7,432 nt of DNA from a bacterium (GTDB lineage Bacteria > Planctomycetota > JACOTG01 > JAUIME01). The position numbers and the translations under genes were made by a program. The stretch is from the NCBI GenBank assembly GCA_030433195.1, contig JAUIME010000241.1:1-7432 (forward strand). Reading direction: 5' to 3'. Positions within the stretch are counted from its first letter, which is position 1, and the number at the start of each line of letters is the position of its first letter. Below the pieces are notes generated by a model. It was not told the DNA's origin. It made no database searches and saw nothing but the letters and a program-made list of their open reading frames with translations. Below, piece after piece: positions 1-6,970 of the stretch.

Positions 1-915
1 GTGGGGATAGTCGGCCGGGATCGGCTTGCGCTCGCGGACCGCGCGCAGCGCCACGCGCGAGTCCTCGCTCGCGTCGGGAAGCTCTTCGAGAGCACAGGCC
101 TGCACGGCTCTCGGCTCGTCGACGCCATATTCCTTCATGAACGTTTCGACGCGCTCCGTGAAGTCCGGATCCCCTGGATTGGGCTCTTCGAGCGACCAGT
201 CGCCTCCGAGCTCGGCGAGCGCCGCGAGCACGCGCGTCTTGCGATCCGCGGACGCGAGCGGCTCGAGCTCGGCGGGCCGGATCGCGCGGCCGATCCAGAT
301 GTCCTGGCGGCCGTGACGGTACGGGAACTCGAGGCGCATGCCGAGAGGCTGGGTCGGCAGGCCGCCTTTGAAGCGCACCGGGACGATCGGGACGCCCAGG
401 CGCACGGCCCGATCGACGAGCGGCCCGCTGACGACCGAAACCTCTTGACCGCATTGCAACGAACGCGTCCCCTCGACGTGGATCACGAACGACTGCTCGC
501 CCTTCCCCACGAGCTCGTACTCGGCCGCGAAGGTGGTCACCATCGCGCGCGCGTCGTCGCGGTCGACGAGCACGAGCAGCTTCGGGAGCGTGAGATCTTC
601 GCGTGAGAACGAAGCGCCGAAGAGCCTGCCGATCCAGCTCTCGCGATGCTCGGACTTGGCGAGCACGCACACGGGGATCTCTTGGGTCGCCGCGGCGACC
701 AACCCGAACATGAGCGACTCGACGCCGACCTGGTGATTGGCGACGTAGATGACGCCCTTGCCGCGGATCGTGTCGAAGTCGTCGGGGTCGTCGAGCTTGA
801 TGTCGCCGATGTAGCGTCGCGCGAGCGCGGAGCAGATGTCCTCGCCGAGCCACGCACCGACCCCGATGCGCCGCTTCCAATACGCGCGGATCTTGTCGAG
901 TTCTGAGTCGCGCAC
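1..915 (-). CDS. PlsC-family (lysophospholipid-type) acyltransferase, 3' end cut by window edge
   Basis: Reading the minus strand from GTG at 915 gives 305 codons still open at base 1, so the C-terminus is missing. The protein has the two hallmark blocks of glycerolipid acyltransferases: NHQVGVES with the presumed catalytic His61, and VEGTRS with Glu148-Gly-Thr-Arg151. Between them, AKSEHRESWIGRLFGA (from about residue 86) fits the usual AKxEL...PLFG block. Family members move an acyl chain from acyl-ACP or acyl-CoA to a lysophospholipid or related acceptor at the inner membrane. The substrate cannot be told here. Motif I is HX4E (His61, Glu66) instead of the usual HX4D. No clear membrane helix is seen. 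The start is uncertain. GTG at 915 has GGGAG four bases upstream; an in-frame GTG at 960 would add 15 residues but has AAGGA only one base before it; an in-frame TAG lies just upstream. The family call is firm; the exact activity is unknown. Confidence 0.85.
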   Translation of the reverse strand, partial: MRDSELDKIRAYWKRRIGVGAWLGEDICSALARRYIGDIKLDDPDDFDTIRGKGVIYVANHQVGVESLMFGLVAAATQEIPVCVLAKSEHRESWIGRLFGASFSREDLTLPKLLVLVDRDDARAMVTTFAAEYELVGKGEQSFVIHVEGTRSLQCGQEVSVVSGPLVDRAVRLGVPIVPVRFKGGLPTQPLGMRLEFPYRHGRQDIWIGRAIRPAELEPLASADRKTRVLAALAELGGDWSLEEPNPGDPDFTERVETFMKEYGVDEPRAVQACALEELPDASEDSRVALRAVRERKPIPADYPH

Positions 916-981
916 AACGCTCCCGCTTCGTCGAACGGTATCGATCGTCGGATTCTGCACTTCCTTCGGGAAAGAGCCGAC

Positions 982-1009
982 ATTCTAGCCGTCGAGGTCG
1001 AAATTGCAA
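982..1009 (-). promoter_or_regulatory. Predicted sigma70-type promoter for the acyltransferase gene
   Basis: On the minus strand TTGCAA (1009-1004) and TAGAAT (987-982) are separated by 16 bases. The -10 matches TATAAT at 5 of 6 positions and the -35 matches TTGACA at 4 of 6. Transcription would start near 975, about 60 bases before the GTG at 915. It lies in the 209 nt gap behind the peptidase gene and implies that the acyltransferase can be transcribed independently. This is a pattern match only. Confidence 0.5.
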
Positions 1010-1124
1010 CGAGAGCTCGTAAAGCCGGACAGACCCGTACGTTCGCCGGCTCACCCATGGCCGCGAGTCGTCACCCCCGCGAGTCGCGGCGGCAGCCGTG
1101 GGGCCGGGAAGGTCCGGCGAACGG

Positions 1125-4067
1125 CTACCCCATGAGATCGTCGACCGGGAAGCCCGCGGCTTCGAGTCGTTCACGGCTCGCGACGACGGCGACGTTCGCG
1201 CGCGGCAGGCCCGCGTCGAGTGCGGCGAGGACTCGCGTGCGAACCCCCTTCGCGTCGAGCCGCAGCATCGCGGCGTGCCGCGCCTCGCGAAACTCGGGCG
1301 TCGCCCCTTGCAGGTGACGCCACAGCGCGGCCTCCGTCGCGGACTCGGGCCGGATCGGTTGCTCGGCGTCCTTCGCCCCCGCGATGATCGTGCGCTCGAT
1401 CTCGTCACGCGACCAGTTCGCCTCGCGCACGTGGTCGGCGATGCCGGCGAAGAGCGCGAGCGTTTCTTCGATGCGCGGGTCGCGATACGACGACATCACC
1501 CACCACTTCGACGCACCACTCCACGCGCAGCGAACCCCGTAGGCGCCGCCCTTCGCGCGCACCTCGTCCCACAGGTGCCCGCGCGCGAGCAGCAGGCCGC
1601 CGATCTCGAGCCCGACGTCGTCGATCGACGACGCGTGCGGTGCGGGCATCGCCGTCGCGCAGTACGCGACGTCGACGGGAGCCGCGAGTCCTTGGCGCTT
1701 CACCTCGGCGAGCTCCAACGACTCGAGGGTGACCGGATCGCGCTCTTCGCGGCCGCGCTCGCCATTCCACGCGGCGAGCGTCGATTCGATGCGCGCGTAC
1801 GCCTCGGGCGATCCCGTGAACGACGCGGTCCACGTTGGCGCCGTGAGGAGGTGCTCGCGGATCCTCTCGAGCCGGGCGATCGTTGCGTCGACGTGCTCGT
1901 CGAATGCGTCCGACAGCTCGAGCGCGAGCCGCGGCTGCGTAGCGCCGTTGACGCGCTCCATGAGTCCGCCGATCGCACCGAAACCGCGCGTCGCGATGCG
2001 CGTCGCGTACACGTGGCCTTGCGTTCCGGCTTGCGTGCGATACGCGGCTTTCTCTTGCAGCAAGACGTCCCGCAGGCGATCGCGGTCCTCGAGATCGAGC
2101 TCGAAGATGCGGTCGCGCAGCACACCGAGCGCCGTCTCGACGCGATCGTCGAGCGTCTTCATCGCGAAGGTGCCGCGGCGAACGCATGCGTCGGGATCGG
2201 TCGCGTGGCCCGCAAGGCCCGGCGCGAACCAGAGCGCACCCGTCGATGCGGCGGTACGCTCCGCCATCCGAACGTAGTCGTCGCCGGCCGCACCCATCTT
2301 CGCGATGCAGCGCCCGAACAGCGGCATGAACCGCCACAGCTCCTCGGGGAGTGCCGCGAGGTCGGCGCTGATCCGCAGGTAGTTCACGCCGTTCGAGAAC
2401 ACGTCGTTGCGCAGGATCTCGAGCCCGTCGGCCACCTCGATGCGCGACGTGGCGATGTGCTTCGGACGTTTCGGGAGATCGGCGACATGGAGCCGCGGCA
2501 ATGTCGCGAGCGCCTCTTCGCTGTTGGGCGTGTCTTGCAGGCGCTGGAGTTCGTCCGCCTCGGCACGGATGAGCGCGAGCTGATCGTCGGTGAGTGCGCC
2601 GCGACGCGCCGCCAAGCTCGCCGCGAGCTCTTCGTCGCGGCGAAGCGACAGACCGGGCTCGGGGCGGCCCGTGACCGTGAGCCGATGCGGATTGTCGAGC
2701 AGCCGCTCGCGCACGATGCGCGCGGCGAGGTCGGGGTCGCGACGCATCTCGTCACGGATGCTGTCGAGCGCCTCTTGCGCGCGCAGGTAGCCGAGCGGAT
2801 CCGCGCCGTGCAGCCACAACGAGTACGCGTTCATGGCCGTCATGAGCGGATAGCGCGCGTTGATCTCGAGTGTGACGTAGGCGAACTGATGGAACGCCGC
2901 GTCGACTTGATCCTGGGGGAAGCCGTCGCGCGCGCACCGCTCGAGCGTCTCGAGCACGACGCGTTCGAACGCCTCGCATCGATCCGGTTCGCTGCCCTTC
3001 AACCCCACGAGGAACCCCGAATCGAGACCGAACGTGAAGAACGACGACGCGGTGAGATTCTCGCCGAGCTTCGACTCGATGAGCGCGCGGTGCAACGGCG
3101 CCGCGGACGTGCCGACGAGCAACTCGCCGACGACGCTCAGCCGCAAGACGTCGTGTACGTCGAGCGCGTCACCGGTCAGCCACGCCATCTCGTGGAACGT
3201 CCGCTGCTCGGTCGGATCCGAGCTCGCCACCGGATACTCGCAGACCGTGCGGCGCGGCGCGTCCCAGCGCGGCTGTGCGGCGGCACCCACGCGCAGATCC
3301 TCGCGCGCGTAGCCCTGCAATCGTTCGCTCACGAACGTCGCGTACTCTGCGGTCGGGATGTCTCCGTATACGAAGATGTACGCGTTCTCGGGGCGATAGT
3401 AGCGCTGGTAGAAGTCGAGGAACGCCTCGTAGGTCAGGTTCGGAATCGCGAGCGGATCGCCGCCCGACGACAGCCCGTACGGCGTGTCGGGGAACAACTC
3501 GCGCAGCATGTGCTGCGACACGCAGCGCTCCGGCACCGAGTACGCGCCGCGCATCTCGTTGTAGACAACGCCCGAGATCACGAGCGGGCTCGCCGGATCG
3601 GAGCGGTCGGCGAAGTTGAGGTGGTGGCCTTCCTGCTTGAACGTCTCGGGCGAGAGCGCGGGGTGGAAGACGGCGTCCCAGTACACGTCGGCGAGGTTGA
3701 AGAGATCCTTGCGAACGTTGCTCGCGACGGGATACACGGTGTAGTCGATCCCGGTCATGGCGTTGATGAACGTCGCCATGCTCATGCGCGTCATGATGAC
3801 GAACGGATCCTTCACGGGGAACTTCTTCGAACCCGACAGGACCGAGTGTTCGAGGATGTGCGGAGTTCCCGAGTCGTCGTCCGCGAGCGTGCGGAGCGCG
3901 ATCGAGAAGAGGTTCTCGGAGTCGTGGTTGTGCACGTGCAACATCCGGGCGCCGCTCGCGGGGTGCTCGAGCTCGTACGCGATCGATCCCATGTGCGGGA
4001 GCGTCTCGACTCGCCGCACGTCGAGCTCCGCCACGCGATCACCGACGGCATGAGCCGTCTCGGGCAT
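1125..4067 (-). CDS. M16C (presequence protease / PreP-like) zinc metallopeptidase
   Basis: A 980-residue protein of the two-lobed M16C clamshell peptidases (PreP, Cym1), close to the usual length. The zinc site is HILEH (His70, Glu73 as catalytic base, His74), with Glu171 in GVVYNEM as the third ligand; the His74-Glu171 spacing fits PreP. Other matching blocks are FINAMTGIDYTVYPVAS (from 100), KQEGHH (from 144) and YGLSSGGDP. A charged helical stretch at about 470-510 fits the linker between the lobes. In the second lobe, Arg837 and Tyr843 in RAKGGAY have the spacing of the conserved Arg/Tyr pair of PreP, and SYRDPR follows. The enzyme should cleave unfolded oligopeptides inside its closed chamber. 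No signal peptide is visible, so it is probably cytosolic. It follows the leucyltransferase gene by 8 bases and is surely co-transcribed with it. ATG at 4067 is chosen; GGGGAGG lies 16 bases upstream, too far to be ideal. A TTG at 4079 adds four residues and has that Shine-Dalgarno four bases before it, so it may be the true start. Confidence 0.93.
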   Translation of the reverse strand: MPETAHAVGDRVAELDVRRVETLPHMGSIAYELEHPASGARMLHVHNHDSENLFSIALRTLADDDSGTPHILEHSVLSGSKKFPVKDPFVIMTRMSMATFINAMTGIDYTVYPVASNVRKDLFNLADVYWDAVFHPALSPETFKQEGHHLNFADRSDPASPLVISGVVYNEMRGAYSVPERCVSQHMLRELFPDTPYGLSSGGDPLAIPNLTYEAFLDFYQRYYRPENAYIFVYGDIPTAEYATFVSERLQGYAREDLRVGAAAQPRWDAPRRTVCEYPVASSDPTEQRTFHEMAWLTGDALDVHDVLRLSVVGELLVGTSAAPLHRALIESKLGENLTASSFFTFGLDSGFLVGLKGSEPDRCEAFERVVLETLERCARDGFPQDQVDAAFHQFAYVTLEINARYPLMTAMNAYSLWLHGADPLGYLRAQEALDSIRDEMRRDPDLAARIVRERLLDNPHRLTVTGRPEPGLSLRRDEELAASLAARRGALTDDQLALIRAEADELQRLQDTPNSEEALATLPRLHVADLPKRPKHIATSRIEVADGLEILRNDVFSNGVNYLRISADLAALPEELWRFMPLFGRCIAKMGAAGDDYVRMAERTAASTGALWFAPGLAGHATDPDACVRRGTFAMKTLDDRVETALGVLRDRIFELDLEDRDRLRDVLLQEKAAYRTQAGTQGHVYATRIATRGFGAIGGLMERVNGATQPRLALELSDAFDEHVDATIARLERIREHLLTAPTWTASFTGSPEAYARIESTLAAWNGERGREERDPVTLESLELAEVKRQGLAAPVDVAYCATAMPAPHASSIDDVGLEIGGLLLARGHLWDEVRAKGGAYGVRCAWSGASKWWVMSSYRDPRIEETLALFAGIADHVREANWSRDEIERTIIAGAKDAEQPIRPESATEAALWRHLQGATPEFREARHAAMLRLDAKGVRTRVLAALDAGLPRANVAVVASRERLEAAGFPVDDLMG

Positions 4068-4075
4068 CCGGTACG

Positions 4076-4819
4076 TCAAAGGTCCTCCCCGGCGGGCGTC
4101 CACTCCCCGCTCGTCCAGTCCATCTTCTCGTAAGGCCGGAATCGATTCTTGTAGGCCATGCTCGGGCACGCCTCGATCCAGTACCCGAGATAGTAGTAAA
4201 GCAAGCCGATACGGCGGCACCATTCGATCTCTTCGAGCGCCGAGTACGTGCCGAGGCCGAGGCTCGCGAGTTCCGGATCCCAGCAGAAGTAGACCGACGA
4301 CGCGGCGCGGCGACCGATGTCGAGGAAGCCGAGCCCGACCACGCGATCGTCGACGAAGTACTCGAAGCACAACGTCGGAACCGACGACTCCACGAGGAAC
4401 TCGGTGTACTCGGCTTCGTCGAGCGGCTTGGCCTTGGCGCTGACGTGGCGTGCGTGGCGATTGTAGAGATCGAGGTGTTCCGGATCGAACCGCGGCTCCG
4501 CGATACGAACGCGTACCCGATCACGAGCTCGCGCGAGACATCGCCGCTGGCTCCGCGACGGCCGGAATCGATCGACCGGCACACGGATCGGGACGCACGC
4601 GCGACAATCGTCACACGCCGGCTCGTACAACACGACACCCGTGCGACGCAGCCCGCGCGCAAGCGTCGCGTCGAAGGCGTCGGCGTCGAACCCGTGGGGC
4701 AAGTAGAACCGCGTGCGGTGCGGTCGGTCGGGCAGATACATGCACGGCGAAGAGTCCGAGACCGCGATCGGAATCGGGTGCCCGAGTGGCGGGTCGGTGG
4801 TCGAGGCGCTTCGAGACAT
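4076..4819 (-). CDS. bpt: Bpt/Ate-family aminoacyl-tRNA--protein transferase (probable Asp/Glu leucyltransferase)
   Basis: A 247-residue protein, the normal size for bacterial Bpt. These enzymes transfer an amino acid (Leu for Bpt, Arg for eukaryotic-type Ate1) from aminoacyl-tRNA to the N-terminus of a protein, creating an N-degron that ClpS hands to ClpAP. The N-terminal domain has SSPCMYLP (Cys26), RGLRRTGVVLYEPAC, the cysteine cluster C69-x2-C72-x2-C75 followed by VPIRVP, and the diagnostic RFRPSRSQRR at 84-93. The C-terminal GNAT-like domain has SLGLGTYSALEEIEW, YYYLGYWIEACPSMAYKNRF (LGYWI at 211-215) and a closing RPYEKMDW. The ATG at 4819 is preceded by AGGGAG four bases away and leaves only a short N-terminal tail; the open frame goes on to 4921 but would run through the putative promoter. 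It is the first gene of a two-gene unit with the M16C peptidase. Leucyl or arginyl specificity cannot be settled by eye; Bpt is favoured because bacterial members are mostly leucyltransferases. Confidence 0.92.
   Translation of the reverse strand: MSRSASTTDPPLGHPIPIAVSDSSPCMYLPDRPHRTRFYLPHGFDADAFDATLARGLRRTGVVLYEPACDDCRACVPIRVPVDRFRPSRSQRRCLARARDRVRVRIAEPRFDPEHLDLYNRHARHVSAKAKPLDEAEYTEFLVESSVPTLCFEYFVDDRVVGLGFLDIGRRAASSVYFCWDPELASLGLGTYSALEEIEWCRRIGLLYYYLGYWIEACPSMAYKNRFRPYEKMDWTSGEWTPAGEDL
4084..4090 (-). promoter_or_regulatory. Strong ribosome binding site near the bpt/peptidase junction
   Basis: On the minus strand GGGGAGG lies inside the last codons of the transferase gene. It is four bases before TTG (4079-4077), whose last two bases form the TG of the transferase stop TGA (TTGA overlap), and 16 bases before the ATG at 4067. 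The position favours the TTG, or translational coupling, for peptidase initiation. Confidence 0.5.
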
Positions 4820-4888
4820 GGGGCTCCCTGCGTTGCGGTCGAACCGCTCGAGGCCACCGGACGCGGCCGCTGAACGATTCGAACCCTC

Positions 4889-4894
4889 ATTGTA
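4889..4894 (-). promoter_or_regulatory. Putative -10 box for the bpt-peptidase operon
   Basis: TACAAT on the minus strand matches TATAAT at 5 of 6 positions and lies about 70 bases before the transferase ATG, giving a leader of about 63 bases. I find no good -35 at 16-18 bases upstream, so either an activator is needed or the match is accidental. Confidence 0.35.
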
Positions 4895-4947
4895 CACGTC
4901 GTCCGGGGGCCGATGCCTCACCCTGTCGCGCTCGGGGATCGATCAGG

Positions 4948-4953
4948 TATGAT
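4948..4953 (+). promoter_or_regulatory. Putative -10 box for the HEAT-repeat gene
   Basis: TATGAT matches TATAAT at 5 of 6 positions. Transcription would begin near 4960 and give a leader of about 98 bases containing the stem-loop at 4992-5039. No convincing -35 is present. The 8-bp palindrome GATCGATC at 4937-4944 lies just upstream of the box. It is one of two divergent candidate promoters in the 238 nt gap 4820-5057. Confidence 0.35.
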
Positions 4954-4991
4954 GGGGGTCCCAGCCGCGTACGACGTCCGGTCCAGCGCGC

Positions 4992-5039
4992 GGCTCGCTC
5001 GCGGCACCGGCCTGGCCGGTCGACCGCCGACGGCGAGCC
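4992..5039 (+). promoter_or_regulatory. Nested stem-loop in the leader of the HEAT-repeat gene
   Basis: GGCTCGC (4992-4998) is perfectly complementary to GCGAGCC (5033-5039). Inside it GCGG (5001-5004) can pair with CCGC (5024-5027), and ACCGGC (5006-5011) with GCCGGT (5015-5020) around a three-base loop. The structure ends 18 bases before the ATG and 8 bases before the Shine-Dalgarno. It could affect translation or mRNA stability, or the inner 15-bp palindrome (5006-5020) could be a protein-binding site. It is not followed by a T-run, so it is not a normal terminator. Strong stems form easily in GC-rich DNA, hence the modest confidence. Confidence 0.4.
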
Positions 5040-5057
5040 CGAAATCCGAGGGAACCC

Positions 5058-6785
5058 ATGAAGCTCTCCAGCCCGCGCGACCTCCTTGTCCCTATGCGCG
5101 CAACACTTTCCGTGATTGTCGCTTCGATGCTTCTCCCGCTCGGGCTCGCGTCCACCGCGCCCGACGCGCTCGCGCACGGAGGCAGCTACCGCGGCCCCGG
5201 CGGCTCGGTCGGCATCGTCGGGCGAGGCGCAGGCGGAGGCACGGGCGGCCGTTCGCAAGGCGGCGTCTCGGGCGTGTCCGTCGAGCGTTGGGAGCTGTGG
5301 TGGGCCTTCAACCGCGAGGACTTTCTGTGGTCCTCGGGACGACGCGCGGCCGACGTGCCGGTCGAGTCCGGCGACCCGCAGCTGACGATGGATCAGAAGG
5401 TCCGCGGTCAGCTTCTGCCCGTGCTCGAGAAAGCGCTCCAGGACCGCGACGTCGACCTTCGCGACACCGCCGCGTTCGTGCTCGGCAAGACCGGTCTCCC
5501 CGAGATCGCGATCCCGCTGTTGAAGGACGCCGCCGACGACCGCGTCGAATCCGTCGTCGAGGCCGTCGTGCTCGGACTCGGAACGCTCGCCCACGAAGAC
5601 GGCATCCCGGTGTTGATCGAAATCCTCGAAGGTCGACGCACGAACGCGCGCACGCGTGCCTACGCCGGTCTGGCGCTCGGCTTCATCGGCGGCGACACCG
5701 CCTACGACGCACTGAAGGCCGGAGTCGGCTTCACGAAGAAGCGCAGCGAACCGCTCGCCGTGCGCAACATGGACGTCGACTCCGCACGTGTGCTGGCGAT
5801 GGGCCTGACGCGTACGGCCGAGGCGCGCAGGCACCTCATCCACCAATGCGCGACCGCCGGCAATCGCCGCGACAACCTGAAGATGCTGTTGCCGCTCGCG
5901 CTGCAGCGCTCCGGCGATCCCGACGCCGCGCCGGCCGTCGTCCCGCTACTCTCGGACAACAACGTTCACGTGCGCCGATCGGCGGCGATCGCGCTCGGGC
6001 GGCTCGCGACCTACGAAAACGCGGAGATCGTGCAGCGGCTGCAGTTCGCGTACTTGAAGGACGCCGACAACTCCGTGAAGAACTTCGCCGCGATCTCGCT
6101 CGGCCGCATCGGTGGCCAAGAGGCCGTGGATTTCCTCATGAAGCACTTCGACAAGACGCCGTCGATAACGCGAGCCTTCGCCGCGCTCGCGCTCGGCATC
6201 GCGGGCGACGACCGTGCGGCGTCGGTCCTGCGCGAGGCCTTCGCCGAATCGAGCGAACAGAGCTTCCGCGGAGCCTGCGCGATCGCGCTCGGCATCCTCG
6301 GCGACGACGCGTCCGGCGACACGCTCTTGAAGGCTCTCCAGAAGGAGAAGAACGACACGTTCCGCGGCAACCTCGCCATCGCGCTCGGCCTCCTCGAATA
6401 CGACGAAGCCGCGGAGACGCTGGTCGCGGTCGTGCGGCGCGAGCGCGACCCCAAGATCCGCGGCGAAGCGGCCGAAGCGCTCGCGCTCATCGGCGGCGAC
6501 ACGATCCTCGACACGCTCGTGAAGGTTCTCAACGAGGACGACAGCGACTACATGACGTCGTCGCTCGCCGTCGCCCTCGGCCGACTACGCGACGCGCAAT
6601 CGTTCGACGCACTCCTCGCGATCGCTTCGAACGAACGCGCGAGCACGCGACTGCGCTCGTTCGCGCTCGCCGCGATCGGTCGCATCATCGACCCGTCGGT
6701 CCCGCCCACGCTCTCGCGCGTCGTCGTCGATCACAACTACCGCATCGAAATGGGCTACGTCTACGACCTCCTGACGCTCCTTTGA
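5058..6785 (+). CDS. Exported HEAT-like-repeat protein
   Basis: A 575-residue protein with a likely Sec signal peptide: positive residues early, a hydrophobic core at about 16-33, and a probable cleavage after Ala-Leu-Ala39. The mature protein begins with a Gly-rich, low-complexity stretch (40-75) and a Trp-rich segment WELWWAFNREDFLW (78-91). About 13 alpha-helical repeats fill residues 120-575. The landmark small-residue/Leu-Gly position falls at 142, 174, 207, 248, 282, 313, 348, 379, 411, 443, 475, 507 and 540. Spacing of 31-35 (41 once) fits PBS-lyase/EZ-type HEAT-like repeats better than classical longer HEAT units. Such solenoids bind proteins; no catalytic residues are recognisable. 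It probably acts in the periplasm or at the envelope. ATG at 5058 has GAGGG five bases upstream; the later Met13 has none. It is transcribed divergently from the bpt-peptidase pair. No specific function is known to me. Confidence 0.88.
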   Translation: MKLSSPRDLLVPMRATLSVIVASMLLPLGLASTAPDALAHGGSYRGPGGSVGIVGRGAGGGTGGRSQGGVSGVSVERWELWWAFNREDFLWSSGRRAADVPVESGDPQLTMDQKVRGQLLPVLEKALQDRDVDLRDTAAFVLGKTGLPEIAIPLLKDAADDRVESVVEAVVLGLGTLAHEDGIPVLIEILEGRRTNARTRAYAGLALGFIGGDTAYDALKAGVGFTKKRSEPLAVRNMDVDSARVLAMGLTRTAEARRHLIHQCATAGNRRDNLKMLLPLALQRSGDPDAAPAVVPLLSDNNVHVRRSAAIALGRLATYENAEIVQRLQFAYLKDADNSVKNFAAISLGRIGGQEAVDFLMKHFDKTPSITRAFAALALGIAGDDRAASVLREAFAESSEQSFRGACAIALGILGDDASGDTLLKALQKEKNDTFRGNLAIALGLLEYDEAAETLVAVVRRERDPKIRGEAAEALALIGGDTILDTLVKVLNEDDSDYMTSSLAVALGRLRDAQSFDALLAIASNERASTRLRSFALAAIGRIIDPSVPPTLSRVVVDHNYRIEMGYVYDLLTLL

Positions 6786-6875
6786 GGGCGCGCGCCGCCG
6801 AGGCGAACGCGAACCGCTAACAGTCTCCTAACCCGGCCCTGCCCGGCCCGCGACGACGAATCCCGGCGAGTTTCG

Positions 6876-6904
6876 TTGACCCTCGTGCGGGGGGCGTGTA
6901 AGGT
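6876..6904 (+). promoter_or_regulatory. Predicted promoter for the small membrane protein operon
   Basis: TTGACC (6876-6881, 5 of 6 matches to TTGACA) and TAAGGT (6899-6904, fits TAnnnT) have an ideal 17-base spacer. Transcription would start near 6911, 60 bases before the ATG at 6971. It lies in the 185 nt gap after the HEAT-repeat gene, in which I see no convincing terminator (no hairpin followed by T residues). Confidence 0.55.
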
Positions 6905-6909
6905 CTTGG

Positions 6910-6919
6910 CTCGATCGAG
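6910..6919. repeat. 10-bp perfect palindrome at the predicted transcription start
   Basis: CTCGATCGAG is a perfect inverted repeat starting five bases after the -10 box, so it covers the predicted +1. The position suits a repressor operator. The half-site is short and its core TCGATCGA is a common type of word in GC-rich DNA, so chance is possible. Confidence 0.3.
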
Positions 6920-6970
6920 GCGCCGCCCGCGCCGGGCTTCCGACCGCGCCGCGATTCCGAAGGAGACCCC

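Noticed and set aside
1023..1051. An inverted repeat AGCCGG/CCGGCT as a terminator after the peptidase gene
   Set aside because: The stem is only 6 bp with a 17-base loop, and it is followed by TTTACG instead of a T-run. Too weak to call.
537..1058. A minus-strand 173-codon frame beginning at ATG 1058
   Set aside because: It is Ser/Arg-rich and out of phase with the acyltransferase motifs, which lie in the frame ending at base 1.
1098..4133. A 1011-codon plus-strand open frame running opposite the peptidase gene
   Set aside because: It is Arg/His/Glu-rich with no recognisable domain, and the opposite strand carries a complete PreP-like protein with all active-site residues. Long antisense frames are expected where GC-rich third positions make stops rare.
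4068..4370. An N-terminal extension of the peptidase into the transferase gene
   Set aside because: The frame is open, but the extra 101 residues are Arg-rich and unlike M16C N-termini, and the transferase is clearly coded there in another frame. At most the four residues from TTG 4079 are credible.
4887..5846. A 319-codon minus-strand frame antisense to the start of the HEAT-repeat gene
   Set aside because: No domain and no ribosome site, and it crosses the divergent promoter region; a shadow of the repeat gene.
6787..6796. The palindrome GGCGCGCGCC directly after the HEAT-repeat stop as a terminator
   Set aside because: It has no loop and no T-tract; it is a simple GC run.
4913..6820. A 635-codon plus-strand open frame overlapping the HEAT-repeat gene in another frame
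   Set aside because: The translation is dominated by Arg and shows no fold signal. The alternative frame has a signal peptide, a good ribosome site and regular repeats.
6925..6937. A small hairpin GCCCG-CGC-CGGGC in the leader of the small membrane protein gene
   Set aside because: A 5-bp stem is expected by chance at this base composition, and nothing in its position supports a role.
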